A stretch of DNA of 10,550 nt from Deltaproteobacteria bacterium (GTDB lineage Bacteria > Myxococcota > Myxococcia > Myxococcales > 40CM-4-68-19): assembly GCA_018266095.1 (NCBI GenBank), contig JAFEBC010000786.1, forward strand, positions 1 to 10,550, read 5' to 3'. The notes below the pieces were generated by a model that was given only the letters and a program-made list of their open reading frames with translations, made no database searches and was not told the origin of the DNA. Position 1 is the stretch's first letter; every line of letters begins with the position of its first letter. Below are positions 1 to 8,156 of the stretch, piece after piece. The translations under genes were made by a program, and so were the position numbers.

Positions 1-132
1 GGCGGCGGCGCGCGCGGCGGCAAGGGCGGCGGCGACGACTTCGGCCCTCCTCCTCCTGGATTCGACGAGGGGCCGAGCGGCGGTGGCGGTGGCGGCGGCG
101 GCAAGGGCGGGGACGACGACATCCCGTTCTAG
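1..132 (+). CDS. ssb: Single-stranded DNA-binding protein, C-terminal end (partial)
   Basis: Only the last 43 codons are present; the OB-fold lies upstream of the window. The visible part is a low-complexity tail of Gly runs with scattered Lys and Asp and one stretch of four prolines, ending in GGDDDIPF and a TAG stop. The terminal DDDIPF is identical to the end of E. coli SSB. It is the conserved acidic-hydrophobic tip by which bacterial SSB recruits repair and replication proteins, RecQ among them. A Gly-rich linker before the tip is normal for the family, although this one is unusually Gly-dense. The gene converges on recQ, with 26 nt between the two stop codons. Identification rests on the tail alone, but the combination of linker and tip is very specific. 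Confidence 0.85.
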   Translation, partial: GGGARGGKGGGDDFGPPPPGFDEGPSGGGGGGGGKGGDDDIPF

Positions 133-158
133 GCCGTTCCCAAGGCCTGCGAGCGCGG

Positions 159-2685
<2,527 letters not shown>

Positions 2686-2693
<8 letters not shown>

Positions 2694-3501
2694 CTGCGCA
2701 TCCGTTGTCTGCGGGATCGCCCGCGAATTCGGGGAGTGCCGGGCGGTCGTGGTCGTGCGGGGCGGCGTGGTCGTGCGGGGCGCCTTGATCGCGCGGGGCG
2801 TCGTGACCGGGGCGGTCGTCGTCGGGATCGAGGTCGAGCTCGAAGGCCAGCTCGAACGGCGGCGGCAGCCTGCCCTCGCGCGCCGAGTGGATTCCGTTGG
2901 CGGCGAGCACGAGGTGATCGATCACGCGCACGCCCAGCGCGCTTCCCGCCTCCTCCAGGTGCAGCTCGAGGCGCTGGTCCTCGGGGCTCGGCTCGGGGTC
3001 GCCCGAAGGGTGGTTGTGCAGGAAGGCCACGCAGGGCGCGTTGGCGATGAGGGCGGCGCGGAAGGCCTCGCGCGGGAGCACCGAGCAGTGCGTGAGGCCG
3101 CCGGTGCTGATGCGCACGGCGCGCAATTCCTCCAGGCGCGTGGTGAGCAGGAGCGCCCAGAACTCCTCGTGCTCCAGGTGCGCGAGCCGGTACCAGAGGC
3201 GGGAGGCGATGGCGCCCGCGCGGATGAGGCGCTCCTTCTTGGGCGGCGGCGTGCGCAGGGCGCGGCGGCCCAGCTCGATGGCGGCCGTGATGCGGCAGGC
3301 CTGGGCGAGGCCGATGCCCCGCGCGTCGACCAGATCGGCAGCCTGCGCACGCGCGAGCTCGTGCAGGCCCCCGCGCAGCAGGCGCGCCGAGAGCTCGGGG
3401 ACAGGCTCCTTCTGCGTGCCCGTGCCCAAGACGAGCGCCAGCAGATCCTGCTCGCTCAACAGCGACGGCCCCTCGTGCAGCATGCGTTCGCGTCCATCCA
3501 T
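2686..3501 (-). CDS. radC: RadC family JAB/MPN-domain protein (UPF0758) with His/Asp-rich tail
   Basis: The 271-aa protein has the RadC layout. An N-terminal helix-hairpin-helix region (about 55-80, DARGIGLAQACR) precedes a JAB/MPN metalloprotease-like domain (about 95-205). The JAMM signature is complete: a candidate Glu at 112 or 113, H162-N-H164, S172 and D175 in HNHPSGDPEPSPED. RadC was named for DNA repair, but its biochemical role is unsettled. Residues about 222-271 are an extra tail rich in Asp, His and Pro, with six-residue units such as APHDHA and APHDHD encoded by an 18-bp tandem repeat; typical RadC proteins end soon after the JAB domain. The ATG at 3501 is used, and a second ATG six codons on (3483) also fits the usual RadC N-terminus; neither has a strong Shine-Dalgarno. 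It is first in an operon with recQ and divergent from the csp gene. Confidence 0.93.
2749..2820. repeat. 18-bp tandem repeat inside the 3' end of radC (about 4 copies)
   Basis: Four successive 18-bp units start at 2749, 2767, 2785 and 2803. The first two differ at one base (GTGGTCGTGCGGGGCGGC against ...GCGCC); the third and fourth are diverged. Read on the minus strand they give six-residue units (APHDHD, APHDHA, APRDQG, DRPGHD) in the RadC tail. Unit length is a multiple of three, so copy-number change would keep the frame. Confidence 0.8.
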
Positions 3502-3575
3502 GCGGCGGGCGATTGCATCGGGCGGGCCAAGCGCCGCTCCAGAGTGGCCGAGGTCAGAGGGCGCGCCGGCGAGCG

Positions 3576-3680
3576 GAGCGTTTTCGGACCAGGGGTGTAG
3601 CGTTTCGAGACCGGCGTGTAGCGTTTCGAGACCGGGGTGTAGCGTTTCGAGACCGGGGTGTAGCGTTTTCGGACCACCGC
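3576..3680. repeat. Five contiguous 21-bp repeats in A-B-B-B-A order
   Basis: Units run 3576-3596, 3597-3617, 3618-3638, 3639-3659 and 3660-3680 without spacers. The three inner copies share GTAGCGTTTCGAGACCGG; copies 3 and 4 are identical and copy 2 differs from them at one base (C for G). The two outer copies instead share GCGTTTTCGGACCA. The inner core GTTTCGAGAC is an imperfect 10-bp palindrome around TCGA. A 21-bp period equals two turns of B-DNA, so any bound protein would sit on the same face at each copy. The array ends two bases before the possible -35 element of csp, which suggests operator sites for csp, radC or both; the function is inference. Confidence 0.9.
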
Positions 3681-3681
3681 C

Positions 3682-3707
3682 TTGACTTTTCCGATGGGTT
3701 CTCTAAC
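3682..3707 (+). promoter_or_regulatory. Possible promoter of the cold-shock gene
   Basis: TTGACT at 3682-3687 matches the -35 consensus TTGACA at five of six positions. TCTAAC at 3702-3707 matches TATAAT at four of six. The spacer is only 14 nt, shorter than the usual 16-18, so one of the two elements may be misassigned. Transcription from here would give a 5' leader of about 85-95 nt, in keeping with the long leaders of bacterial cold-shock genes. Confidence 0.35.
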
Positions 3708-3801
3708 GTCGCGCGCCGCGTGGGGGTCTGAGGGGCTGCCACGTCCGGGGCGGCGGGATTGCCGAGTCCGGAATTTCACCAAGAAGAAAGAAGAAGCGAC
3801 G

Positions 3802-4008
3802 ATGGCGACTGGCACCGTGAAGTGGTTCAACGACGCGAAGGGCTTTGGTTTCATCACGCAGGACGGCGGTGGCGAGGACGTGTTCTGCCACTACTCGGCG
3901 ATCCAGGCCGACGGGTTCCGTTCGCTGGCCGAGGGCCAGAAGGTGGAGTTCGAGGTCACCAAGGGCCAGAAGGGCCTGGCGGCTGCGAACGTCCGCAAGC
4001 TCGCGTAA
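3802..4008 (+). CDS. cspA: CspA-family cold-shock protein
   Basis: The 68-aa protein is a single cold-shock domain, a five-stranded beta barrel that binds single-stranded RNA and DNA and melts secondary structure. It begins MATGTVKWFNDAKGFGFI, with RNP1 as KGFGFI (13-18) and RNP2 as VFCHY. The C-terminal half reads DGFRSLAEGQKVEFEV, typical of the family, and the length is normal. The ATG at 3802 is chosen because the family starts exactly there; a longer frame back to a TTG at 3682 has no homology-like content. An A/G-rich stretch (AGAAGAAGCGACG) precedes the ATG instead of a clean GGAGG. It is monocistronic, with a tandem-repeat region upstream and a terminator downstream. Which paralogue it is, and whether it is cold-induced, cannot be told from the sequence. 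Confidence 0.97.
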   Translation: MATGTVKWFNDAKGFGFITQDGGGEDVFCHYSAIQADGFRSLAEGQKVEFEVTKGQKGLAAANVRKLA

Positions 4009-4043
4009 GTTCGCGTCAAATCGCGGCAGTCACGTCGCGACGG

Positions 4044-4084
4044 TGAAGCCCGGGCCCTCACGGACTCGGGCTTCATTGCGTTTT
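4044..4084 (+). terminator. Rho-independent terminator after csp
   Basis: TGAAGCCCG (4044-4052) pairs perfectly with CGGGCTTCA (4067-4075). One G-U and one G-C pair can extend the stem to 11 bp around a 10-nt loop. TTGCGTTTT follows directly (4076-4084). The hairpin lies 35 nt after the csp stop and just before the next gene, so it should insulate the two. Confidence 0.75.
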
Positions 4085-4089
4085 GAGGG

Positions 4090-4788
4090 ATGATGCGCGC
4101 CGTGGCGACTCCCGACGAGGATAAGGTGACGGCGGCGCTCTCGCGCTTTGCGATCTTTCCGCTGCCGGGGGCCGTGCTCCTGCCGCGCAGCCAGATCGCG
4201 CTGCACATCTTCGAGCCGCGCTACCGCAAGATGATCAAGGACTGCATCGACGGGTCGGGCGTCCTGGGCCTCGCGCACCTGTATCCGGCCACGTCGCAAG
4301 CGGGCGAGGAGCCGCCCAAGGTGCATCCGGTGCTGGGCGTGGGCCTCGTGGATCAGGTCGAGGCGCTGCCGGACGGGCGCTTCAACATCGTGCTCAACGG
4401 CGTCTTGCGGGCGCGCATCCTCGAGGAGCTTCCGGCCACCGAGCCGTATCGCCTCGTGCACGCGCAGGTGCTCTCCGGTGAGCCGGGTGAGGAGCAGCAG
4501 GCGCTGGTGCGCGAGGCGGCTGAAGGCCTGAGGCGCATGGTGCTGACGCTGTGCAGCCAGAGCCCGGGGCCTGCGCTCATGCGCCTCGTGAGCCAGGTGA
4601 AGTCGGCCAAGGAGCCGGCGGCGCTCGTGGACCTCATCGCGGGGACGCTCGTGGAGTCGCCGCGGGAGCGGCAGGTGCTGCTCGAGCAGCTCTCGGTGCA
4701 CAGGCGCATCGACAAGGTGTCGGCGCGGGTGGCCTCGCTCCTGGCGCGCGCGGCGCCGCGTCCGTCGGACAAGACGCTCTTGAACTGA
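4090..4788 (+). CDS. Stand-alone LON N-terminal (substrate-binding) domain protein
   Basis: This protein of about 232 aa matches the N-terminal domain of Lon protease (LON_substr_bdg, PF02190) with no AAA+ or protease part. The signature is FPLPGAVLLPRSQIALHIFEPRY (about 23-45), then the beta-rich core with GVGLVDQVEALPDGRFNIVLNG and a helical C-terminal half to about 220. Short proteins of this kind are common in bacteria. They are thought to bind unfolded or specific proteins, but their role is not established. No signal peptide is visible, so it should be cytoplasmic. The start is uncertain: GAGGG (4085-4089) abuts the ATG at 4090 and lies 3 nt from the ATG at 4093. A GTG at 4102 in the same frame has a 12-nt spacing and would give a protein starting MATPDED. 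Confidence 0.85.
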   Translation: MMRAVATPDEDKVTAALSRFAIFPLPGAVLLPRSQIALHIFEPRYRKMIKDCIDGSGVLGLAHLYPATSQAGEEPPKVHPVLGVGLVDQVEALPDGRFNIVLNGVLRARILEELPATEPYRLVHAQVLSGEPGEEQQALVREAAEGLRRMVLTLCSQSPGPALMRLVSQVKSAKEPAALVDLIAGTLVESPRERQVLLEQLSVHRRIDKVSARVASLLARAAPRPSDKTLLN

Positions 4789-4806
4789 CGGAGATTGCGC
4801 TACAGT
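4780..4806 (+). promoter_or_regulatory. Possible near-leaderless promoter for the PKD-like lipoprotein gene
   Basis: TTGAAC (4780-4785) and TACAGT (4801-4806) are separated by 15 nt. The -10-like hexamer ends only 9 nt before the ATG at 4816, so the transcript would start at about 4813 with almost no leader and no room for a Shine-Dalgarno; none is seen. The -35 overlaps the end of the LON-domain gene. Confidence 0.35.
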
Positions 4807-4815
4807 CCGCCCGCG

Positions 4816-5292
4816 ATGCGACTCCGAGCCACACTCTCGTCCCTCTCCCTGGGCGTGCTCCTCTCGTGCGCGGGCGGCGACGTGCAGCCCGAGCCGGCGG
4901 CCACGCAGCCGCCCATCGCGCGGCTCGTGATCCCGCACTTCGCGGAGCTCAACGGGTCCACGCTGCTCGACGGCGCGCTCTCGCAGAGCCCGGGCGGGAC
5001 GCTCACGCACTACCGCTTCACCATCGGTGATGCGCAGGCCAACACCATCGATTCGGGTGCGCCGCGGCTCGCGTACACGTTCACCGCCGAGGGCGTGGTG
5101 GCGGTGCAGCTCGAGGTCACCGACCTCCAGGGCCGCACCGCGCGCGTGCAGGGGACCGTGACCGTCCGGGTGGGCGCGCCGGTCTGCTCCACAGATGCCG
5201 ACTGCACGACGCCCGAGGTCTGCGAGGCCAGCTACTGCGCCGTCACGCTGGCCTCGACGAGCGCCCGCGCCCGGTCCAGCTCCGAGGAATGA
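4816..5292 (+). CDS. Lipoprotein with PKD-like domain and Cys-rich C-terminal motif
   Basis: The 158-aa predicted lipoprotein starts MRLRATLSSLSLGVLLSC, with lipobox LLSC and the lipidated Cys at 18. Residues about 34-120 look like a PKD/Ig-like beta sandwich: LLDGALSQSPGGTLTHYRF, then AYTFTAEG, then VAVQLEVTDLQG. Next comes C124-x5-C130-x5-C136-x4-C141, with the string CSTDADCTTPEVC, a motif often seen in secreted proteins of Myxococcota. A start at the in-frame TTG at 4795 would put extra residues before the signal peptide, so the ATG at 4816 is preferred. It probably sits at the outer membrane or cell surface. The next lipoprotein gene begins 7 nt after its stop, so the two are probably co-transcribed. 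The specific function is unknown; PKD domains usually mediate protein or glycan contacts. Confidence 0.82.
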   Translation: MRLRATLSSLSLGVLLSCAGGDVQPEPAATQPPIARLVIPHFAELNGSTLLDGALSQSPGGTLTHYRFTIGDAQANTIDSGAPRLAYTFTAEGVVAVQLEVTDLQGRTARVQGTVTVRVGAPVCSTDADCTTPEVCEASYCAVTLASTSARARSSSEE

Positions 5293-5299
5293 CGCACCC

Positions 5300-5896
5300 A
5301 TGCAGATGAACCCGCGCTCTCGTCCGGCCGCCTTCGCCGCAGTCGTCCTCGCTGGCGCCGCCGCCATCGCCGCCTGTCAGGACTCGTTCAACCCCGTGTG
5401 CCCCACCGGCACGCGCAACGAGGGCTCGTTCCTGGCCACCTTCACGCCGCTGCCGGCGGCGACCGACTGCCGCATCACCTCCGACAGCGACGGGGGCGCG
5501 CTCGACGCCTCGCTCGCGTCCACGCCGGCGGCGGTGAACACCACCATCTGCTCGCTGCCCCCACCCGACGGCGGCACGCCCACCGTGTACATGGAGTTCA
5601 ACTCGAACCTCCCGCGCGTCTCCACGCTCGATGACGGCGGCACGTTCGTGTTCACCTCGTCGACCACCATCTCGGGCTCGGCGTGCGTGTGCAACATCGA
5701 CGTCACCGAGACCATCAGCGGCACGCTCCTGCCCGCGGACGGCACCGACGCGGCCGTCACCTTCGATGTGGACGCGGGCGGCTTCACGCCCATGCGCGGC
5801 TTCACCGCCACCATCGTGGACGCGGTCGACGGCGGCGCGGGCTGCCACTGCAACATCCCCTGCTCGATCCAGTACCGGCTCGACGGGACCAAGTGA
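5300..5896 (+). CDS. Cys-rich lipoprotein of unknown function
   Basis: I do not recognise a family for this 198-aa protein. It begins with a short positively charged segment and a hydrophobic Ala/Val-rich stretch ending in the lipobox IAAC, with the lipidated Cys at 26. The mature part is rich in Thr, Ser, Asp and Gly, and carries about nine further cysteines, including CVC and a C-terminal CHCNIPC. These suggest disulfide bonds in an extracytoplasmic beta-rich fold. The ATG at 5300 is preceded by GAGGA (5284-5288, 11 nt spacing), and a second ATG at 5306 is equally possible. A longer frame from 5195 overlaps the previous gene and lacks a signal peptide at its start. The stop overlaps the queC start by one base (TGATG), so queC translation is probably coupled to it. 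Confidence 0.8.
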   Translation: MQMNPRSRPAAFAAVVLAGAAAIAACQDSFNPVCPTGTRNEGSFLATFTPLPAATDCRITSDSDGGALDASLASTPAAVNTTICSLPPPDGGTPTVYMEFNSNLPRVSTLDDGGTFVFTSSTTISGSACVCNIDVTETISGTLLPADGTDAAVTFDVDAGGFTPMRGFTATIVDAVDGGAGCHCNIPCSIQYRLDGTK

Positions 5897-6582
5897 TGAA
5901 GCCGGCGGTCGTCCTCTTCTCGGGCGGGCTCGACTCGACCACCTGCCTCGTGCTGGCCAAGGAGCAGGGCTTCACCCCGCATCCGCTCGCGGTGCGCTAC
6001 GGGCAGCGGCACGAGCACGAGCTGGTCGCGGCGAGGCGCGTGGCGGAGCACCTGGGCCTCACGCTGCGCACGCTGACCATCGACCTGCGCGCCATCGGCG
6101 GCAGCGCGCTCACGGCCGACATCGACGTGCCCAAGGACGGCCCGCTCGGGGAGGCGGCCTGGATCCCGGTGACGTACGTGCCCGCGCGCAACACGGTGTT
6201 CCTCTCGCTGGCGCTGGGCTACGCGGAGGTGCTGGGCGCCGCGGACATCTTCGTGGGCGTGAACGCGGTCGACTACTCGGGGTATCCCGACTGCAGGCCC
6301 GCCTTCGTGGAGGCCTTCGAGAAGCTCGCCAATGTCGCCACGGCCGCGGCGGTCACCGGCAAGGCCCGCATGACGATCCACGCGCCGCTCATCTCCTGGA
6401 CCAAGGCCGAGATCATCCGCCAGGGCACCCGGCTGTCGGCGCCGTACGGGCTCTCGCACTCCTGCTACGACCCCGACGCGCAAGGTCGCGCCTGCGGCCA
6501 CTGCGACTCGTGCCGCATCCGCCACCAGGGCTTCGTCGACGCGGGGGTCCCCGATCCGACCGCGTACGTCCCCTCGCGCTGA
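5896..6582 (+). CDS. queC: 7-cyano-7-deazaguanine synthase QueC
   Basis: QueC converts 7-carboxy-7-deazaguanine to preQ0 using ATP and ammonia, a step towards queuosine in tRNA (and, in some bacteria, 7-deazaguanine in DNA). The 228-aa protein has the family's usual length. It shows the PP-loop SGGLDST (9-15), VRYGQRHEHEL (33-43), VPARNTVFLSLAL (95-107), the NAVDYSGYPDCR segment (123-134), and a C-terminal zinc site C190-x9-C200-x2-C203-x2-C206. All key residues are present. The ATG overlaps the stop of the preceding lipoprotein gene by one base, and no strong Shine-Dalgarno is evident, so translational coupling is likely. The partner genes queD, queE and queF are not in the window. No preQ1 riboswitch-like structure was noticed upstream. 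Confidence 0.96.
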   Translation: MKPAVVLFSGGLDSTTCLVLAKEQGFTPHPLAVRYGQRHEHELVAARRVAEHLGLTLRTLTIDLRAIGGSALTADIDVPKDGPLGEAAWIPVTYVPARNTVFLSLALGYAEVLGAADIFVGVNAVDYSGYPDCRPAFVEAFEKLANVATAAAVTGKARMTIHAPLISWTKAEIIRQGTRLSAPYGLSHSCYDPDAQGRACGHCDSCRIRHQGFVDAGVPDPTAYVPSR

Positions 6583-6594
6583 CGGGCCGCGCCG

Positions 6595-6622
6595 CTTGCG
6601 CTTTGGGGCGCGCCCGCGCAAG
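6595..6622. other. Inverted repeat between queC and the hydrolase gene
   Basis: CTTGCGC (6595-6601) and GCGCAAG (6616-6622) form a perfect 7-bp inverted repeat around a 14-nt loop. The loop itself contains the 10-bp palindrome GGGCGCGCCC (6606-6615). No T-run follows on the plus strand, so a classical intrinsic terminator is doubtful; it could be a weak terminator, an mRNA-stabilising hairpin or a binding site. Confidence 0.4.
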
Positions 6623-6653
6623 AACTGACACGCACTCATTCCAGGAGGCCGCC

Positions 6654-7460
6654 ATGGTTCGCATCGGATTGGTCATCACCGCGCTGCTCTGCGCCGCGCC
6701 CGCGTTCGCCGGGGGCAAGGCCGCCGCGCCGGATCCCAAGAGCATCCCCTCGAAGGAGAAGCACCCGGTCGACAGCTCGATCCCGGCCGCCAAGGGCGAG
6801 CTCATCGACCTCAAGGTGGGCACGTCGACGGCCAAGGCGTACGTGAAGCGGCCGCCTGGCGCGCCCGCGGGCGCGGTCCTCGTCCTCCACGAGTGGTGGG
6901 GCCTGAACGACGGCGTCAAGCACGAGTCGGATCGGCTGAGCGAGCTCGGCTACCTCGTGCTCGCGCTCGATCTCTACAAGGGCCAGGTGGGCAAGACTCC
7001 CGAGGAGGCCGGCGCGCTGATGAAGGGCATGGACCAGGCGTGGGCCGACCAGGTGGAGGCCGCGGGCGTGGCCTGGCTCAAGAAGGAGCTGCCGGACAAG
7101 AAGCTCGCCACCATCGGCTGGTGCTTCGGCGGGCGGCAGTCGCTCCTGTCCTCGCTCAACAACGCCAAGAGCGTGGACGGGACCATCATCTACTACGGCA
7201 TGCCCGACCTGGACGTGGCCAGGCTCAAGGCGCTGCGCGGGCCGGTCCTGGGCATCTGGGCCAAGAAGGACGGCTGGATCACGCCGGAGGTGGTGGGGAA
7301 GTTCGAGGCCGCGCTCAAGGAGGCGGGCGTGAAGTATTCGGGCACGAGCTACGACGCCGACCACGCGTTCGCGAACCCGACGGGCGGCAAGCACAACCCG
7401 GAGGCGGCCAAGGACGCGTGGGGCAAGACCATCACGTTCCTGCGCGACACGCTGAAGTAA
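6654..7460 (+). CDS. Dienelactone hydrolase family protein, exported
   Basis: This is a 268-aa alpha/beta hydrolase of the dienelactone hydrolase family (PF01738). The catalytic triad is visible as C157 in GWCFGG, D206 in WAKKDGW and H237 in DADHAFAN. The conserved Glu near the start of the fold is E80 in LHEWWGLN. The N-terminus is a Sec-type signal peptide ending in AFA (cut expected near residue 19-20), so the enzyme is probably periplasmic; classical dienelactone hydrolases of aromatic degradation are cytoplasmic. The start is well supported: AGGAGG (6643-6648) lies 5 nt before the ATG. No aromatic-degradation genes are nearby, so the natural substrate is unknown and the name should be read as a fold assignment. 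Its stop lies one base from the stop of the convergent EcsC-like gene. Confidence 0.92.
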   Translation: MVRIGLVITALLCAAPAFAGGKAAAPDPKSIPSKEKHPVDSSIPAAKGELIDLKVGTSTAKAYVKRPPGAPAGAVLVLHEWWGLNDGVKHESDRLSELGYLVLALDLYKGQVGKTPEEAGALMKGMDQAWADQVEAAGVAWLKKELPDKKLATIGWCFGGRQSLLSSLNNAKSVDGTIIYYGMPDLDVARLKALRGPVLGIWAKKDGWITPEVVGKFEAALKEAGVKYSGTSYDADHAFANPTGGKHNPEAAKDAWGKTITFLRDTLK

Positions 7461-7461
7461 G

Positions 7462-8034
7462 CTACGAGGCCTCGTTGAACTTGCGCTTGGGGAGCTGGCG
7501 CATGGTGCCGTAGTAGCGCAGCGCGGCCTCGCCGGCGCGCTGGATGTCGCGGTTGTTGAGCGCGGCCGAGATGGGCGCGGAGATGACCGGCACGGCGCGG
7601 GTGACGCCCACGAGCCCGCGCTTGGTGAAGAACCGCGTGGCGAAGCGCGCCAGGATCTTGGGCGCCGAGCGGCTGGCGAGGTTGAGCGAATCGGCGCCGT
7701 TCGAGTAGCCCAGCACCTCCAGCACCTCTTCGCGCGCGCGGTCGGACTTCAAGTTCACCTTGTGCAGCAGCGCGACCTCCATGATGAGCGAGAGCTGCAG
7801 CACGGCCACGAAGGCGAGATCGGCGGGGAGCGTGATCCAGCCGAACAGCCCCGAGAGCGCGCCGCCCGCGGAGGCCCAGGCCTTCTTGGAGTCGATGAGC
7901 CGGCGGCACATCTCCGGCGTGTCGGCGCTCGGGTACTTCTCGCGCAGCTCGTCCACGCGCGCGCGGGCGCGGCCGATCTCGTCGAGATAGAGCTGCGAGA
8001 GCTTGTCGTGGATGGGCGCGGGCAACGAGGGCAT
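7462..8034 (-). CDS. EcsC-family-like protein
   Basis: The 190-aa protein resembles the EcsC family (PF12787). It has a YPSADTPEMCRRLI segment (34-47), a Gly/Ala-rich stretch leading into LPADLAFVAVLQLSLIMEVALLH (69-91), and VPVISAPISAALN (149-160) near the end. The first segment could be a membrane-associated hydrophobic helix. EcsC proteins are linked to the Ecs ABC transporter in Bacillus, but most members, like this one, stand alone and have no known activity. It has no signal peptide. GGGA sits just upstream of the ATG at 8034. It converges on the hydrolase gene with a one-base gap and diverges from the CsgG-family operon. The family call is from pattern memory and is moderately secure. 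Confidence 0.7.
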   Translation of the reverse strand: MPSLPAPIHDKLSQLYLDEIGRARARVDELREKYPSADTPEMCRRLIDSKKAWASAGGALSGLFGWITLPADLAFVAVLQLSLIMEVALLHKVNLKSDRAREEVLEVLGYSNGADSLNLASRSAPKILARFATRFFTKRGLVGVTRAVPVISAPISAALNNRDIQRAGEAALRYYGTMRQLPKRKFNEAS

Positions 8035-8042
8035 CGATCCCT

Positions 8043-8048
8043 AGTCTA
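8043..8048 (-). promoter_or_regulatory. Possible -10 element of the EcsC-like gene
   Basis: On the minus strand TAGACT (four of six matches to TATAAT) ends 8 nt before the ATG at 8034. It lies within CTAGTCTAG, a near-palindromic 9-mer. Transcription would begin almost at the start codon. I see no good -35, so this is weak. Confidence 0.25.
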
Positions 8049-8103
8049 GCGGGGCTCGCGCCAGGCCGCATCTGGCGAGATCGCCGCGGTCTGCGCGGTG
8101 TTC

Positions 8104-8109
8104 TATAAG
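8104..8109 (+). promoter_or_regulatory. Possible -10 element of the CsgG-family operon
   Basis: TATAAG in TTCTATAAGG matches TATAAT at five of six positions and stands out in a GC-rich intergenic region of 122 nt. It would give a leader of about 40 nt to the ATG at 8157. No clear -35 lies 16-18 nt upstream, so it may need an activator or another sigma factor. Confidence 0.4.
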
Positions 8110-8156
8110 GACAAGGCCCGAGGTACCACGGCGGCTCCATCGAGGAAGAGGTCCCC

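Larger units (their letters stand above)
3502..3801. other. Divergent intergenic region between radC and csp
   Basis: At exactly 300 nt this is the longest non-coding stretch in the window. From radC towards csp it holds about 75 nt with no clear motif, five 21-bp repeats, a possible csp promoter, and a leader of about 95 nt before the csp ATG. I could not find a convincing promoter for radC on the minus strand. Open frames cross the region on both strands, but they are created by the repeat period and are not supported as genes. Confidence 0.75.

Noticed and set aside
131..148. Short hairpin AGGCC/GGCCT between the ssb and recQ stops
   Set aside because: Only 5 bp of stem and no T-run on either strand, so a terminator is not supported.
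3576..3680. CRISPR array
   Set aside because: The 21-bp repeats are directly contiguous with no spacers, and no cas genes are present.
3456..3857. Open frame on the minus strand with a KRYTPVS heptad repeat (and a plus-strand counterpart with VAFRDRG)
   Set aside because: The heptads arise because the 21-bp repeat is a multiple of three, which keeps all frames open. The frame overlaps both radC and csp and has no start signal of its own.
4030..5367. Long minus-strand open frame opposite the LON-domain and lipoprotein genes
   Set aside because: Low-complexity Arg/His-rich product with no recognisable domain, overlapping well-supported genes and the csp terminator.
5631..7460. Extended 609-codon version of the hydrolase starting inside the Cys-rich lipoprotein gene
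   Set aside because: The first 340 or so residues are an out-of-frame reading of the lipoprotein gene and queC. The real start at 6654 has AGGAGG and a signal peptide.
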